From assembly GCA_965220235.1 (NCBI GenBank), contig OZ244815.1:434001-498000 (forward strand): a stretch of 64,000 bases of DNA, in the 5' to 3' direction. Under the pieces are notes generated by a model. The model ran no database searches. It saw only the letters and a list, made by a program, of their open reading frames with translations, and was not told the origin of the DNA. Shown here in pieces: positions 7,927 through 16,905 of the stretch (position 1 is its first letter; every line of letters begins with the position of its first letter). Origin of the DNA: Bin55 sp965220235 (GTDB lineage: Bacteria > Pseudomonadota > Gammaproteobacteria > Pseudomonadales > Azotimanducaceae). The position numbers and the translations under genes were made by a program.

Positions 7927-9369
7927 ATGGCTACTGAGAGCGACGGCAATGTCGCCCCCAAACTTGATACACCGGATTTCGAGCTCGGTTTAGCGACACC
8001 CGCACGAACTGCGCGGAGTGAGTTAAAGGCACTCTCGGTTCTTGGTGCTCCTATCGTGCTGACGCAAATGTCGCAGATGGGCATGTCCATTATCGACTTG
8101 ATCTTTGCAGGGCATGTAAGCGCGGCTGATCTCGCAGGCATTGGGTTGGGGGCATCGCTCTTCTGGCCGACCATGCTGCTTACATCAGGATTGCTATTTG
8201 CAGTAACGCCGACCGTTGCACAACTCTATGGGGCTGGACGAGCTAACGAGACTGGCGCAGTAGCTAGGCAGGCAGGTTGGATCGCGTTTGCAGGCGCGAT
8301 CGTTGTGATCCTCGTACTCCTAAACGCGCGTTCGATTTACACGTTCTTTGACGTCGATCCGGTTGGCATTCCGATCGCTGTTGGTTTCCTTGATGCGCAA
8401 GCGTGGGGTATCTTCGCGTTATTCGGCTACTTCGTGTTTCGAAACCTCTGTGAGGGGCTCGCACTTACGTTACCTGCAATGGTCATCGGATTGATGAGTT
8501 TAGGACTGAAGATCCCGCTCAACATGATCTTTGTGAACGGCGCGTTCGGTATCGAAGGTCAAGGCGGAATTGGATGTGGTGTTTCCTCGGCCATCGTTTT
8601 CTGGATTCAGTTTTTCGCGATCGCTATCGCCGTGCTCACCACGCGCATTCGTCGGTCTGGAGTATTTCAGCGATTCGACAAGCCAGACTTGGCGGAGATC
8701 GGACGATTGGTGCGTCTTGGATTCCCGATCGGTACGAGCATTTTTGCAGAGGTCGCGTTCTTTTCGGGCATCGTGATGCTGATCGGACGCTTCGGTGTGG
8801 ATGTCGTAGCTAGCCACAACATCGCAACAAGCTTCGCTGGGGTTGCCTTCATGATTCCGTTGGCGATTGGAATGGCAAGCACGATTCGCGTCGGCGCTAG
8901 TGTTGGTGCTCGCGAATTCAACCATGCTTGGTTGACCGTGCGCGTTGCCGTTACAACGGCTTTAGCCGTCGGTTGCGTTTCAGCGATGGTTATGTTGCTG
9001 GGACGCAAACAGTTGGTGACGCTCTACAACGATGAACCTCAAGTCGTCGCATTAGCCTCGATGTTGTTCCTCTACTGCGCTTTTTTTCAACTATTTGACT
9101 GTGCACAGGTCGTGATGATGGGTTCGTTGCGGGGCTACAAAGACACCACCAAACCAATGTTCATTGCCATCGCGGCGTACTGGGGTATCGGCATGCCAAT
9201 TGGTCTCGCGTTTGGGTTCGGCTGGATTACCGAAGAACCGGTCGGGGTCGTAGGATTTTGGTGGGGACTTTGCGCAGGTTTGGCTGCAGCCGCGCTTGGT
9301 TTGTCGATTCGAGTGAAGCGCACTGCGAACGCATACATTTCAGGACGGCGTCAGCCACCCCCAGTGTAG
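7927..9369 (+). CDS. MATE-family multidrug efflux transporter (NorM-like)
   Basis: The 480-residue product has about 12 membrane segments in two similar halves. The first half opens with LKALSVLGAPIVLTQMSQMGMSI and IDLIFAGHVSAADLAGIGLG, the usual MATE opening where the symporter binds drugs and sodium or protons. The second half starts near IGRLVRLGFPIGTSIFAE, the internal repeat of the same motif. Members export cationic drugs, dyes and toxic metabolites. The length is normal. It ends two bases before the convergent membrane protein gene. Confidence 0.93.
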   Translation: MATESDGNVAPKLDTPDFELGLATPARTARSELKALSVLGAPIVLTQMSQMGMSIIDLIFAGHVSAADLAGIGLGASLFWPTMLLTSGLLFAVTPTVAQLYGAGRANETGAVARQAGWIAFAGAIVVILVLLNARSIYTFFDVDPVGIPIAVGFLDAQAWGIFALFGYFVFRNLCEGLALTLPAMVIGLMSLGLKIPLNMIFVNGAFGIEGQGGIGCGVSSAIVFWIQFFAIAIAVLTTRIRRSGVFQRFDKPDLAEIGRLVRLGFPIGTSIFAEVAFFSGIVMLIGRFGVDVVASHNIATSFAGVAFMIPLAIGMASTIRVGASVGAREFNHAWLTVRVAVTTALAVGCVSAMVMLLGRKQLVTLYNDEPQVVALASMLFLYCAFFQLFDCAQVVMMGSLRGYKDTTKPMFIAIAAYWGIGMPIGLAFGFGWITEEPVGVVGFWWGLCAGLAAAALGLSIRVKRTANAYISGRRQPPPV

Positions 9370-9371
9370 CG

Positions 9372-9758
9372 TTATGGCGGAGGCTCGTCCAAGATGCGCT
9401 CCGCTGCAGACCGAGGATGGTCAAGGTCAACGCCTTGAGGGAGCTTTGGCTCGTCTTGGTTGGTCTTGTCTTGAGTCGGCAACACCGTCGATCTTGCCTT
9501 ATGCCGTTTGTTTCTAAGGATTGCTAATAACGCAATCAGCGAAACCAACGCGATCAGACCCCATTTCACGACAAATGAGAGTGCAATGTGACGCGTCGCT
9601 TGGGATGCTTCGGCAAAGTCGAGATATTCGCCATGCCCGAATGTGATCACTGCAACAGCGATCGCCGCAACGATCACAGGGGCAAACCAAATGGACTTGT
9701 GCCAGTAACTGCGCAATCCAACGACGAAAGCGGACCACGCGATCACACGTCCTAACAT
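9372..9758 (-). CDS. Small membrane protein of unknown function
   Basis: A 128-residue protein with two clear membrane helices (about 23-41, IWFAPVIVAAIAVAVITFG, and about 57-81, including VVKWGLIALVSLIALLAIL) and a polar proline-rich C-terminal tail from about 85, probably cytosolic. I recognise no domain. It follows the gene at 9763-10170 by four bases on the same strand, so the two are likely cotranscribed. Confidence 0.55.
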   Translation of the reverse strand: MLGRVIAWSAFVVGLRSYWHKSIWFAPVIVAAIAVAVITFGHGEYLDFAEASQATRHIALSFVVKWGLIALVSLIALLAILRNKRHKARSTVLPTQDKTNQDEPKLPQGVDLDHPRSAAERILDEPPP

Positions 9759-9762
9759 CGAG

Positions 9763-10170
9763 TTAGATCCACAGATTGATGCCGATTGACGCTAGTGCGA
9801 CACCAAGTGCTCCTTGTAAGACGCCAAGTTTCAGGCTGTTCTTGATTTCGTCCAGTTCTTCGCGATAAATAATCTCGTATTGCTCCGCGCTTAACTCGTC
9901 CGGGAGCCGTCCCGCGGTGGCGATACGCGCATCGGTGCGTTGCTTCGCCTTGTCCTTGATCATCCTGTCAAGCCGGTCTGTGACCTTATCAATCCGGCTG
10001 CGCTTTTTAACGTCGAGCGACTCGTACCACGTCATAAAAGACTCCGTATCCAAATCGCCAACGGCGTTTCGCACCACAAGTGCCATGTCTTTGCCTGGAA
10101 TGCGAGCACGTTGAGCGATGCTCTTCGCTTTTCCTTTAAGTTTGCTGAATGAAAGGTCTTTTCTATCCAT
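9763..10170 (-). CDS. Small protein of unknown function with C-terminal hydrophobic segment
   Basis: A 135-residue protein. The N-terminal two thirds are basic and helical (KGKAKSIAQRARIPGK, then KKRSRIDKVTDRLDRMIKDK), possibly a coiled coil or nucleic-acid-facing surface. Residues about 112-135 (SLKLGVLQGALGVALASIGI) form a hydrophobic tail that could anchor the protein to the inner membrane. No family is recognised. It is the first gene of a two-gene unit with the membrane protein at 9372-9758. Confidence 0.5.
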   Translation of the reverse strand: MDRKDLSFSKLKGKAKSIAQRARIPGKDMALVVRNAVGDLDTESFMTWYESLDVKKRSRIDKVTDRLDRMIKDKAKQRTDARIATAGRLPDELSAEQYEIIYREELDEIKNSLKLGVLQGALGVALASIGINLWI

Positions 10171-10277
10171 GACACATAGCTAGACTGATAAAAGGACCGG
10201 TACACCGTCGGCAAAAATCATAGTTACCTCGCAGGCGGGCGCTACCATAATCTCAGCCGAGAAGGATAGGAAGGCTT

Positions 10278-11006
10278 GTGACTGATTACGTATTAAAGAT
10301 CGAACACGAAGGTTGGACAGAGCTTGTGCTCAACCAACCTGAAACTCGAAACGCTATCACCGGTCCGCTAGGCGAACAACTTGCTGCAGCGATTCAAACG
10401 ACTGACGCTGATCCAAGAACTCGTCTCCTTATGTTGCGAGGCGCTAACGGCGCGTTCTGTTCAGGTCTGAATTTGAAAGAATTCAACAGGGACCCACCAC
10501 CGGATTGGCTTGCCGGGTTTCAATCGATCTGGCGGCGAACCCATGCGGCGCTGTACGAATGCAATAAACCCATCGTCGTAGCACTTGAGAAATACGCGAT
10601 TAACGGTGGTGCGGCACTCGCACTGGCAGCGGACTTGCTCATAGTTGGTGACGACTCCTACCTACAGGTCGGTGAGGTCAGACAAGGTATGGCCGCACCG
10701 TACAACCTCGCGTGGCTAAACCTGCGGCATAGTGAAAACGTGATCGCGCAACTTACGCTTACAGGTAAGCGATTTACCGGCTCCGAGCTTCATCGTCTCG
10801 GCATCGCCTATGCGGCGCCGGCTACTGCTGATACGGTGCAGGTTGCCGAATCGTTATGCGAAGAACTTGCAGGCTATCCGACGGATGCGCTCGTTACCAT
10901 CAAACGCATGATGCGGGGATACCACGACGTACCAGCCGACGATTGGTTTGACATCGCCACACGCAATGCGCCAAAACGAAGCGGCGGACCCAAACGGGTC
11001 AGTTAA
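10278..11006 (+). CDS. Enoyl-CoA hydratase/isomerase family (crotonase) protein
   Basis: The GTG start is preceded by AGGAAGG at 10267-10273. The crotonase oxyanion segments are visible: GAFCSGLNLKEF (59-69) and INGGAALALAADLLI (108-122). Of the two catalytic glutamates of enoyl-CoA hydratase, the first position is Ala (GGAALAL) while the second is kept (Glu133, VGEVRQG). The enzyme may therefore be an isomerase, hydrolase or other crotonase variant rather than a standard hydratase. At 242 residues it lacks part of the usual C-terminal helical region. Its end overlaps the convergent oxidoreductase gene by eight bases. Confidence 0.87.
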   Translation: MTDYVLKIEHEGWTELVLNQPETRNAITGPLGEQLAAAIQTTDADPRTRLLMLRGANGAFCSGLNLKEFNRDPPPDWLAGFQSIWRRTHAALYECNKPIVVALEKYAINGGAALALAADLLIVGDDSYLQVGEVRQGMAAPYNLAWLNLRHSENVIAQLTLTGKRFTGSELHRLGIAYAAPATADTVQVAESLCEELAGYPTDALVTIKRMMRGYHDVPADDWFDIATRNAPKRSGGPKRVS

Positions 11007-12054
11007 TCGCGACCTCTGAGCCTTTCTCTGCAGACTCATACAGACCGTCAAGCATTTTCTGCACCATCAGCCCGTGTTCTGCAGGTGCCATGGTGGGTTT
11101 GTCGTTAAGTACATGGTCAACCCAGTTGCGCATTTTTTTGCGGAACGGGTCGGCAGCCTGTCCTGACGGTAGCCAGTGTGGTTGTGCATTCAGCATATGG
11201 TCGTGCTGATCGCTGAATAGCTGCGGTGGATCCCAGGTAGCACCGCCCTTGTCACCCATGAGCGTGAAGTTCCATTCGTTCTTCTCGATGTGAGCAGCGA
11301 AACTCGCTTCGATGCTGAGTGAAGCGCCATTCTCGAAACGAATGTGACCAACTGCCAAATCCTCTACGGTGTACGTCTTGTGATCCCAGTTAGGCCACTG
11401 GGAGACAACGCTAGAGGGTTTGTTGCCAAGATAGGTATGCATGATGCCGGTCGCAGCAACGGGTTTAGGTGATCCCATCACGAAATGGGTCGTTTCGAGC
11501 ACGTGCACGCCGATGTCAATAAGGGGACCGCCACCTTGAAGGTCTTTACGCCCAAACACGCCCCAGTTCGGGATCCCTCGCCGTCGTAGTGCTTGCACCC
11601 TGCCGTAGAGAATGTTGCCGAGACTGCCATCGTCCACGGCTTGTTTGAGAAAGTTGGTGCGCGCTTCATAGCGATGTTGAAACCCAATCACCAGCTTCTT
11701 GCCGTGGTTTTGCGCGGCATCAAGCATTTGTTGACCTTCGATCGCGTTCATGGCAAGTGGCTTTTCGACGATCACGTCAAACCCAGCTTCCAATGCGGCG
11801 ATCGTGCAAGGAGCGTGAAGTCCGTTAGGTGTACACACGCTGACCGCATCCGCTTCGATCGTATTCAGCATGGCTTCGTAGTCCGTAAACGAATGCGGGA
11901 TCTCAAATTCGTCGCAACGATGTTTCACGCTGGTCTCAACGACATCGGAAGCCGCGACCAACTCGACGTCGGGCATCGCACTTAGGTAACGCATGTGGGT
12001 GCCTGCAATGCCGCCCGCACCAATGAACGCTACACGTAGTTTGTTGTCAGCCAT
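10999..12054 (-). CDS. Gfo/Idh/MocA-family oxidoreductase
   Basis: The N-terminal Rossmann domain starts with FIGAGGIAGTHM (10-21); the family motif EKPLAMN lies at 97-103, supplying the catalytic Lys. The C-terminal domain carries DIGVHVLETTHF (Asp180, His184), the D...H pattern of active enzymes. The start is supported by AAGGAAAGG upstream. Relatives oxidise or reduce sugars, inositols and related polyols with NAD(P). It lies 46 bases downstream of the TonB-dependent receptor on the same strand, so a role with the imported compound (perhaps a carbohydrate) is plausible but inferred. Confidence 0.9.
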   Translation of the reverse strand: MADNKLRVAFIGAGGIAGTHMRYLSAMPDVELVAASDVVETSVKHRCDEFEIPHSFTDYEAMLNTIEADAVSVCTPNGLHAPCTIAALEAGFDVIVEKPLAMNAIEGQQMLDAAQNHGKKLVIGFQHRYEARTNFLKQAVDDGSLGNILYGRVQALRRRGIPNWGVFGRKDLQGGGPLIDIGVHVLETTHFVMGSPKPVAATGIMHTYLGNKPSSVVSQWPNWDHKTYTVEDLAVGHIRFENGASLSIEASFAAHIEKNEWNFTLMGDKGGATWDPPQLFSDQHDHMLNAQPHWLPSGQAADPFRKKMRNWVDHVLNDKPTMAPAEHGLMVQKMLDGLYESAEKGSEVAIN

Positions 12055-12100
12055 GCACCTTTCCTTGACAGAAATTCAACGTCGAGTCTTACGGGTCGCT

Positions 12101-14635
12101 TCAGAAGCTCAGTTTTGTCGACACATAGAAGAGCGAACCGTTGTATCCGGCAGGCGAATAACGCGGGTATTTTCTGCCGTTACCGAAGCTAATCGTCTCG
12201 TCAGGGTACGTATCGAATGCGTTTTCAATGCCTGCCGAGACAGAAATTGAATCGGAAATTACGAGCGTACCGAGAAGATCGACGTATCCATAGCCATCAA
12301 ATTCCGCCGCACTATGGTCGTCGTACCATGAGCCATAAAAGTTGTATCGCGCAGTGAGGTCGATACGTTCAAGCGAGTAGCGAGCCGATATGCCGTATCG
12401 GGTTTCGGGTGCACCGCGCTCCAGATTGTCGATCGTGTCACCGCCTGTGATCGTTGAGCCTTCTCGATAGTCTTCGACCGACGTTTGCGTGTTATTGAAT
12501 GAGAACAGAACGTCCAGTAAGCCGTCGCCGAGCTCAAACGATTGGGTCGCGACAACGTCGATCCCGCGCGTTGATGTATCAAAGTCATTGGTGAAAAAGC
12601 GAACGGACGTGAAATCGGCTGCTTCGGGAACGCCTTGTTCTACCAGTGCTGTTTTGATTTCATCGGTCACGGTTGTCAATCCAGAGAGTGCGATTCGGTC
12701 TGTGACGTCAATACTGAAGAAGTCCGCGGTTACTGTGATCCCGTTATCCAATTCGAGAATTGCGCCAGCGGTAAAGTTGACTGATTCCTCTGGTTCGAGT
12801 TCACGACCGCCGAGCGCGACAGCAACAGGGTGAGTCGAACCGATCGTACCGCGTTCTTCGAAGACGTTTGTTGCTGCATTTACCACAGTAGAGACATTTC
12901 GTGCATTGGACTGACCAGGTGTGGGTGCTCGGAAGCCGGTGCCAACACTGCCTCGAACAGCCAACGTATCCGATAGGTCAAATCGACCGGTGAGCTTGAA
13001 GTTCAAAGTGGTGCCAAAACCGTCGAAGTCCTCGAGGCGGGCTGCACCTCCGATCACAGCGTTGTCGAACATATCGTGATCGAAAAGGTAAAGCTCGAGG
13101 TCAAGATAGGCAGCTGTATTGAGACGATTCCACGCGCCGCTTGATGCGGGATTGAATCCGCCGAAACCATTAGTGCCTGTGCTGAACCCATATTGCTGAT
13201 AGTGACCGATTGCCCAGGAGCTTCGCTCACCAATGTCGATTGAAAATTCCTCGTTACGGATTTCCAAACCACCCGCGACGTTCAGGTCATTACCATCGAG
13301 TACTTGCACGACCTTGCTCGCATCGACATTGACGTTCCATTCTTTTTGTCGATATTCGCCGAAATTGAAATCGCGTTGTGACGTTGGTCCAAGACTGGGA
13401 TTGAGCGTGTTGTTGATGAACCCATTCATCCGGTTGTAGCCGGTGCTTGCGGATAGATCAAGATCGACATCTTCGAAGATGACGGTACGGTATCCGACGA
13501 CCCCGGATAGATCCGATACTACCGCGCCGAAGCGAGGCGTGAAACCTTCAGGAAGAATTTCACCGAACCAGAAGCAATCCTGGTCCGCACGCAGCATGTC
13601 ATGGAATGACACCACATTTTCAGCGACAGCGGGTACGTTGTACTTTGCTTGACAGCCTTCGCCGCCGACGAGGAAAAAGTTATCGCCGGTCTTGTACACA
13701 CCCACGCGATTCATCGGACTGCGAAAGAAGAAAAAGGTCTCGACCTCACGTTCCGCATAGTTCCCGAACGCATAAAAATGACCGTCTTCCCCGAAGTCGT
13801 TTCCTAGGTTGGCCACGAATTTGATATTGCTTTTTACGTCGGGCGAACCCCACGGCTTGGCGGGCACACTTACGCCTTGGATGCCTTGTTGAATCAAAGC
13901 TGTGGCATCACCGTGCTGGACACTTCGATCGGTCGGTTCGGACGAACCGTATTCAGCGCTAAGGTTTAAAAAACCACTATCGAACAACGGTAATCCGATA
14001 TTACCCGCAACGCTCACAAACGTTTCGTCGTCGTTCGCGGTATGTCCACCATACTTGACCAGGACATCGGAGCCGCTGTCGGCATCTTTCAGCTGGAAAT
14101 TCAAAACTCCCGCGATCGCATCTGAGCCATATTGCGCTGCAGCACCATCACGAAGTACTTCCAACTGTCTGATCGCGATGCTTGGAATAGCGGAGATGTC
14201 GGGACCTTGAGCACCGTTCGATGCGCCATTAGAAATCCACTGGATGACTGAACCACGGTGGCGTCGCTTGTTGTTCATCAGGACCAGCGTATGGTCGGGT
14301 GCCAGTCCTCTCAAGTTGACCGGTCTTAAGAGTGCTGCCAAGTCTCGAGAAGGATTGTCACTCATATGGAATGAAGGTACGACCGAACGGATTAGGTTCG
14401 ACATGTCACTGCCAGCCTGACTGTCGAAAGCTTCATTCGAGATAACGTCTACCGGTACCGTAGAGTCTGTCACGGAACGAGGTTCCGCACGTGTACCCAC
14501 AACGACGACCTCTTCCATCTCGAGTTCTGCATCTTCGTTGGTTTCTTGCTGGCCGAATGTTGCACTAGCCCAAACCAGGCTAGTGAATGTAAACAGAATC
14601 GCGGTTGTGTTACGAACCTGGTTAAGACAACGCAT
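12101..14635 (-). CDS. TonB-dependent outer-membrane receptor
   Basis: A protein of about 844 residues. The ATG at 14635 is chosen because AAAGGGAG lies just upstream and a signal peptide follows (MRCLNQVRNTTAILFTFTSL); the frame itself extends to 14710. A short TonB-box-like EEVVVVGTRA leads into the plug domain (DVISNEAFDSQAGSDMSNLI; LRGLAPDHTLVLMNNKRR; LEVLRDGAAAQYGSDAIAGV). The rest is a beta-barrel ending in an aromatic residue (YVSTKLSF), as outer-membrane insertion requires. The plug resembles the large receptors of aquatic gammaproteobacteria for organic ligands. The adjacent Gfo/Idh enzyme hints at a sugar-type ligand. No regulator is adjacent. Confidence 0.95.
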   Translation of the reverse strand: MRCLNQVRNTTAILFTFTSLVWASATFGQQETNEDAELEMEEVVVVGTRAEPRSVTDSTVPVDVISNEAFDSQAGSDMSNLIRSVVPSFHMSDNPSRDLAALLRPVNLRGLAPDHTLVLMNNKRRHRGSVIQWISNGASNGAQGPDISAIPSIAIRQLEVLRDGAAAQYGSDAIAGVLNFQLKDADSGSDVLVKYGGHTANDDETFVSVAGNIGLPLFDSGFLNLSAEYGSSEPTDRSVQHGDATALIQQGIQGVSVPAKPWGSPDVKSNIKFVANLGNDFGEDGHFYAFGNYAEREVETFFFFRSPMNRVGVYKTGDNFFLVGGEGCQAKYNVPAVAENVVSFHDMLRADQDCFWFGEILPEGFTPRFGAVVSDLSGVVGYRTVIFEDVDLDLSASTGYNRMNGFINNTLNPSLGPTSQRDFNFGEYRQKEWNVNVDASKVVQVLDGNDLNVAGGLEIRNEEFSIDIGERSSWAIGHYQQYGFSTGTNGFGGFNPASSGAWNRLNTAAYLDLELYLFDHDMFDNAVIGGAARLEDFDGFGTTLNFKLTGRFDLSDTLAVRGSVGTGFRAPTPGQSNARNVSTVVNAATNVFEERGTIGSTHPVAVALGGRELEPEESVNFTAGAILELDNGITVTADFFSIDVTDRIALSGLTTVTDEIKTALVEQGVPEAADFTSVRFFTNDFDTSTRGIDVVATQSFELGDGLLDVLFSFNNTQTSVEDYREGSTITGGDTIDNLERGAPETRYGISARYSLERIDLTARYNFYGSWYDDHSAAEFDGYGYVDLLGTLVISDSISVSAGIENAFDTYPDETISFGNGRKYPRYSPAGYNGSLFYVSTKLSF

Positions 14636-15218
14636 TGAAATCTCCCTTTCTGAACGCGGACCGACTGCGCGATCGAGACCTTGCTTGCAGATGACCTTAA
14701 TACGGATCACGATTAGGTAGCAAACACCCGAATCGTTCGCTTTGATTGGTCGACCTAAGCTGCGGACTCTGAGTTGAGTTACGCCATCCGTTCCGATGAA
14801 TAAATGGTCGCGACTAGTCCCTATCGATCGAATTTATCAAGCCACTACTTTCTTGTAGCGGGTGGGAATTATCGATATGCGGAGATTCGCTAAAGTGCGA
14901 GCTGCTGCCGATTCGGTTGTATTCGATAGACCGGGCGCTAATTTGTCTACTTCGCGTAGTATTAATTTTGTCTTAGACTCATTTCGGTTCTTGTTTTAAG
15001 GTTGGGTGCTTAGTGAGCTCGTTCCACAAGCTGCTCAATGGCAGCCAGAGGAACAGAAACATCGGCATGTCTGACCTTCCGTGTGTTCGTGAATGGAAAT
15101 GAATGAGAAGAACCTGAGCCACACAAATTTAGGGATTTGTGTGTATTTCTACACAATACACGTCAATGGAACGTAAAAGCCGGAAACAATCATTTCTTCG
15201 ATAGATAACCGTGCATGG
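14636..15218. other. Long intergenic region between divergent receptor and NUDIX genes
   Basis: No convincing gene is seen in these 583 bases. The region must hold the promoter of the TonB-dependent receptor (minus strand) and of the NUDIX/TRAP genes (plus strand). The only structured element I can support is the inverted repeat near 15120-15154, described separately. Confidence 0.5.
15120..15154. promoter_or_regulatory. Perfect 9-bp inverted repeat, possible operator or leader hairpin
   Basis: CACACAAAT (15120-15128) pairs perfectly with ATTTGTGTG (15135-15143) around the loop TTAGGG. A second, overlapping stem GTGTA (15141-15145) / TACAC (15150-15154) would exclude the outer end of the first. 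There is no T-run, so it is not a simple terminator. It sits about 75 bases before the NUDIX start, compatible with a repressor site or a leader structure; function is inferred. Confidence 0.4.
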
Positions 15219-15740
15219 TTGTTAGATCATCTTAGTGCTTACAGATTGACTTGGCCGACTGAACACATGGTTGGTTTGCTCGACGCGTTTGTCCGCCGAC
15301 AACCAGATTGTTTTGAACGAACGTGCTTCGAAGACGGACATATCACCGGGTCTGCATGGATCGTTTGTCCGCAGCGCCGACGAGTTCTCCTTACACATCA
15401 TCGAAAACTTAAGAAGTGGCTACAGCTGGGCGGTCATAGCGATGGAGATGCCAATACGTTGCGTGTAGCAACACGTGAAGCGGAAGAAGAATCCGGTTTA
15501 CGCATGAAACCACTCAGCGAAGGTATGTTCGACATTGATATCCACACGATCCCTGCGCGAGGCGATGATCCAGAACACAAACACTACGACGTTCGCTTCT
15601 TGTTTGAAGCGGACGATCACGCGCCATTGACGATAAGTGATGAATCGAACGATCTGCGATGGGTGTTGATCGAAGAGTTACACAATCTGACGTCTGAAGA
15701 ATCGGTGCTTCGCATGGCGCACAAGTCGCCAACAAAGTAA
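15219..15740 (+). CDS. NUDIX hydrolase
   Basis: The Nudix box is at about 71-94: GGHSDGD followed by VATREAEEESGL, giving the REUXEEXGU core that binds Mg2+. The Glu normally between the Gly and the REU segment is not in its standard place, as in the GGHxD subfamily. NUDIX enzymes hydrolyse nucleoside diphosphates linked to another group; the substrate here is not evident. The start is TTG at 15219 without a good Shine-Dalgarno; the first in-frame ATG (residue 17) is still upstream of the domain. It precedes the TRAP transporter genes. Confidence 0.85.
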   Translation: MLDHLSAYRLTWPTEHMVGLLDAFVRRQPDCFERTCFEDGHITGSAWIVCPQRRRVLLTHHRKLKKWLQLGGHSDGDANTLRVATREAEEESGLRMKPLSEGMFDIDIHTIPARGDDPEHKHYDVRFLFEADDHAPLTISDESNDLRWVLIEELHNLTSEESVLRMAHKSPTK

Positions 15741-15813
15741 GGATCGTATTCGTTCGTTGGGTAGGAGCGATTCGCTCTCCTAATATCCTATGCAGTAGAG
15801 CAGGAGAGGTTAT

Positions 15814-16887
15814 TTGCGTCTAAGCATCAAATTAGCGGTAGCTACCGCATGGTTTACGTTCGTGTTGGTGTCGTGTGCGCCCAATGAATCAGGTGAATCG
15901 GCGCAGGCCGTTGAGCTTTCCGAAATGGATTCAGGTTACCCCTCCATCACATGGGACGCCTCGCTTTGGGGAAATCCTCGTGAAGGCACCGTCGCAGTTG
16001 ACACGCTGGCGCGTCTGCTAGCAGAGCGTACGGAAGGTGCTTTTGAGTTAAACGTTCACTACGGCGAGGCTCTGTCGAAAGCGCGCGAGAATCTTGACGG
16101 GATCGCGATCGGTGCATTTGAGGTCGCGTTGGTTTGCAACTTCTACCATCCACAGAAGAATCCTGCACTCATGGTGCTGACCATGCCGTTCCTTCCGATG
16201 GATGCCGACACAAACGGGAAGCAAGTCAGACGGGCCGTACACGCCCATCCGGCAGTGGTTGAGGAGTTCGCACGCTGGGGAGCGATGATTTACACATCGA
16301 CATTACTACCGCAGTACGAATTCATGGGACGCGGTACTCCGCCGCGAACGGTGGAGGATTGGCAAGGTATGACGGTTCGTGCTGGTGGCGGAATAGGAGA
16401 TGCGATGCAGCTCCTCGGCGCGACACCGACCAGTTCAACCGCGACGGAGGTGTATACCGGTGTTCAACAAGGCACCATGGATGCGGCAGCATTTCCGTTC
16501 TCGTATGCCCACGTCGCCTATCGAATCCATGAAGTCTCTGATTGGTTTACTAGCGGCATGGCGCCAGGAACGGCAGATTGCCCTATCGTATTTCGAAAGG
16601 CTGCGTACGATGCTTTGCCTCCCCAGTACCACGCATTACTCGAGGAGATCAGAGACGAAGTTGATGCTGCACAGTTTAAGGCATATCGAGACGTTGATGA
16701 GATCAACCTCCCTATGCTGCGGGAAACGATCGCGGAAGTCAAATTCACTCCTGAAATGCGAGCCGAACTTAGGGAGTCAGTTGGGAAGCGTGTCATCGAG
16801 GCATGGATTACAGAGAACGAAGACGATTTCGATGCGCGCGGACTAGTTGAACTTGCATTTGAAGCAGCAGGATCGACCTACGATTAA
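15814..16887 (+). CDS. TRAP transporter substrate-binding protein (DctP family), lipoprotein form
   Basis: The TTG start has AGGAGAGG at 15802-15809. The leader ends in VLVSC (Cys21), a lipobox, so the receptor should be lipid-anchored instead of freely periplasmic. The DctP core is clear: EVALVCNFYHPQKNPALMVL, DWQGMTVRAGGG with the ligand-carboxylate-binding Arg near 189, and TEVYTGVQQGTMDAAAFPFS. It delivers an organic acid (or similar anionic ligand) to the DctQM permease encoded immediately downstream. The ligand cannot be named. Spacing to dctQ is 18 bases. Confidence 0.9.
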   Translation: MRLSIKLAVATAWFTFVLVSCAPNESGESAQAVELSEMDSGYPSITWDASLWGNPREGTVAVDTLARLLAERTEGAFELNVHYGEALSKARENLDGIAIGAFEVALVCNFYHPQKNPALMVLTMPFLPMDADTNGKQVRRAVHAHPAVVEEFARWGAMIYTSTLLPQYEFMGRGTPPRTVEDWQGMTVRAGGGIGDAMQLLGATPTSSTATEVYTGVQQGTMDAAAFPFSYAHVAYRIHEVSDWFTSGMAPGTADCPIVFRKAAYDALPPQYHALLEEIRDEVDAAQFKAYRDVDEINLPMLRETIAEVKFTPEMRAELRESVGKRVIEAWITENEDDFDARGLVELAFEAAGSTYD

Positions 16888-16905
16888 TCGTTCGGAACAG
16901 TCAAC

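Noticed and set aside
7836..8174. Open frame of 112 codons on the minus strand under the MATE gene
   Set aside because: It lies wholly or mostly inside a clear MATE coding region in the opposite direction, has low-complexity composition and no family match; a shadow frame.
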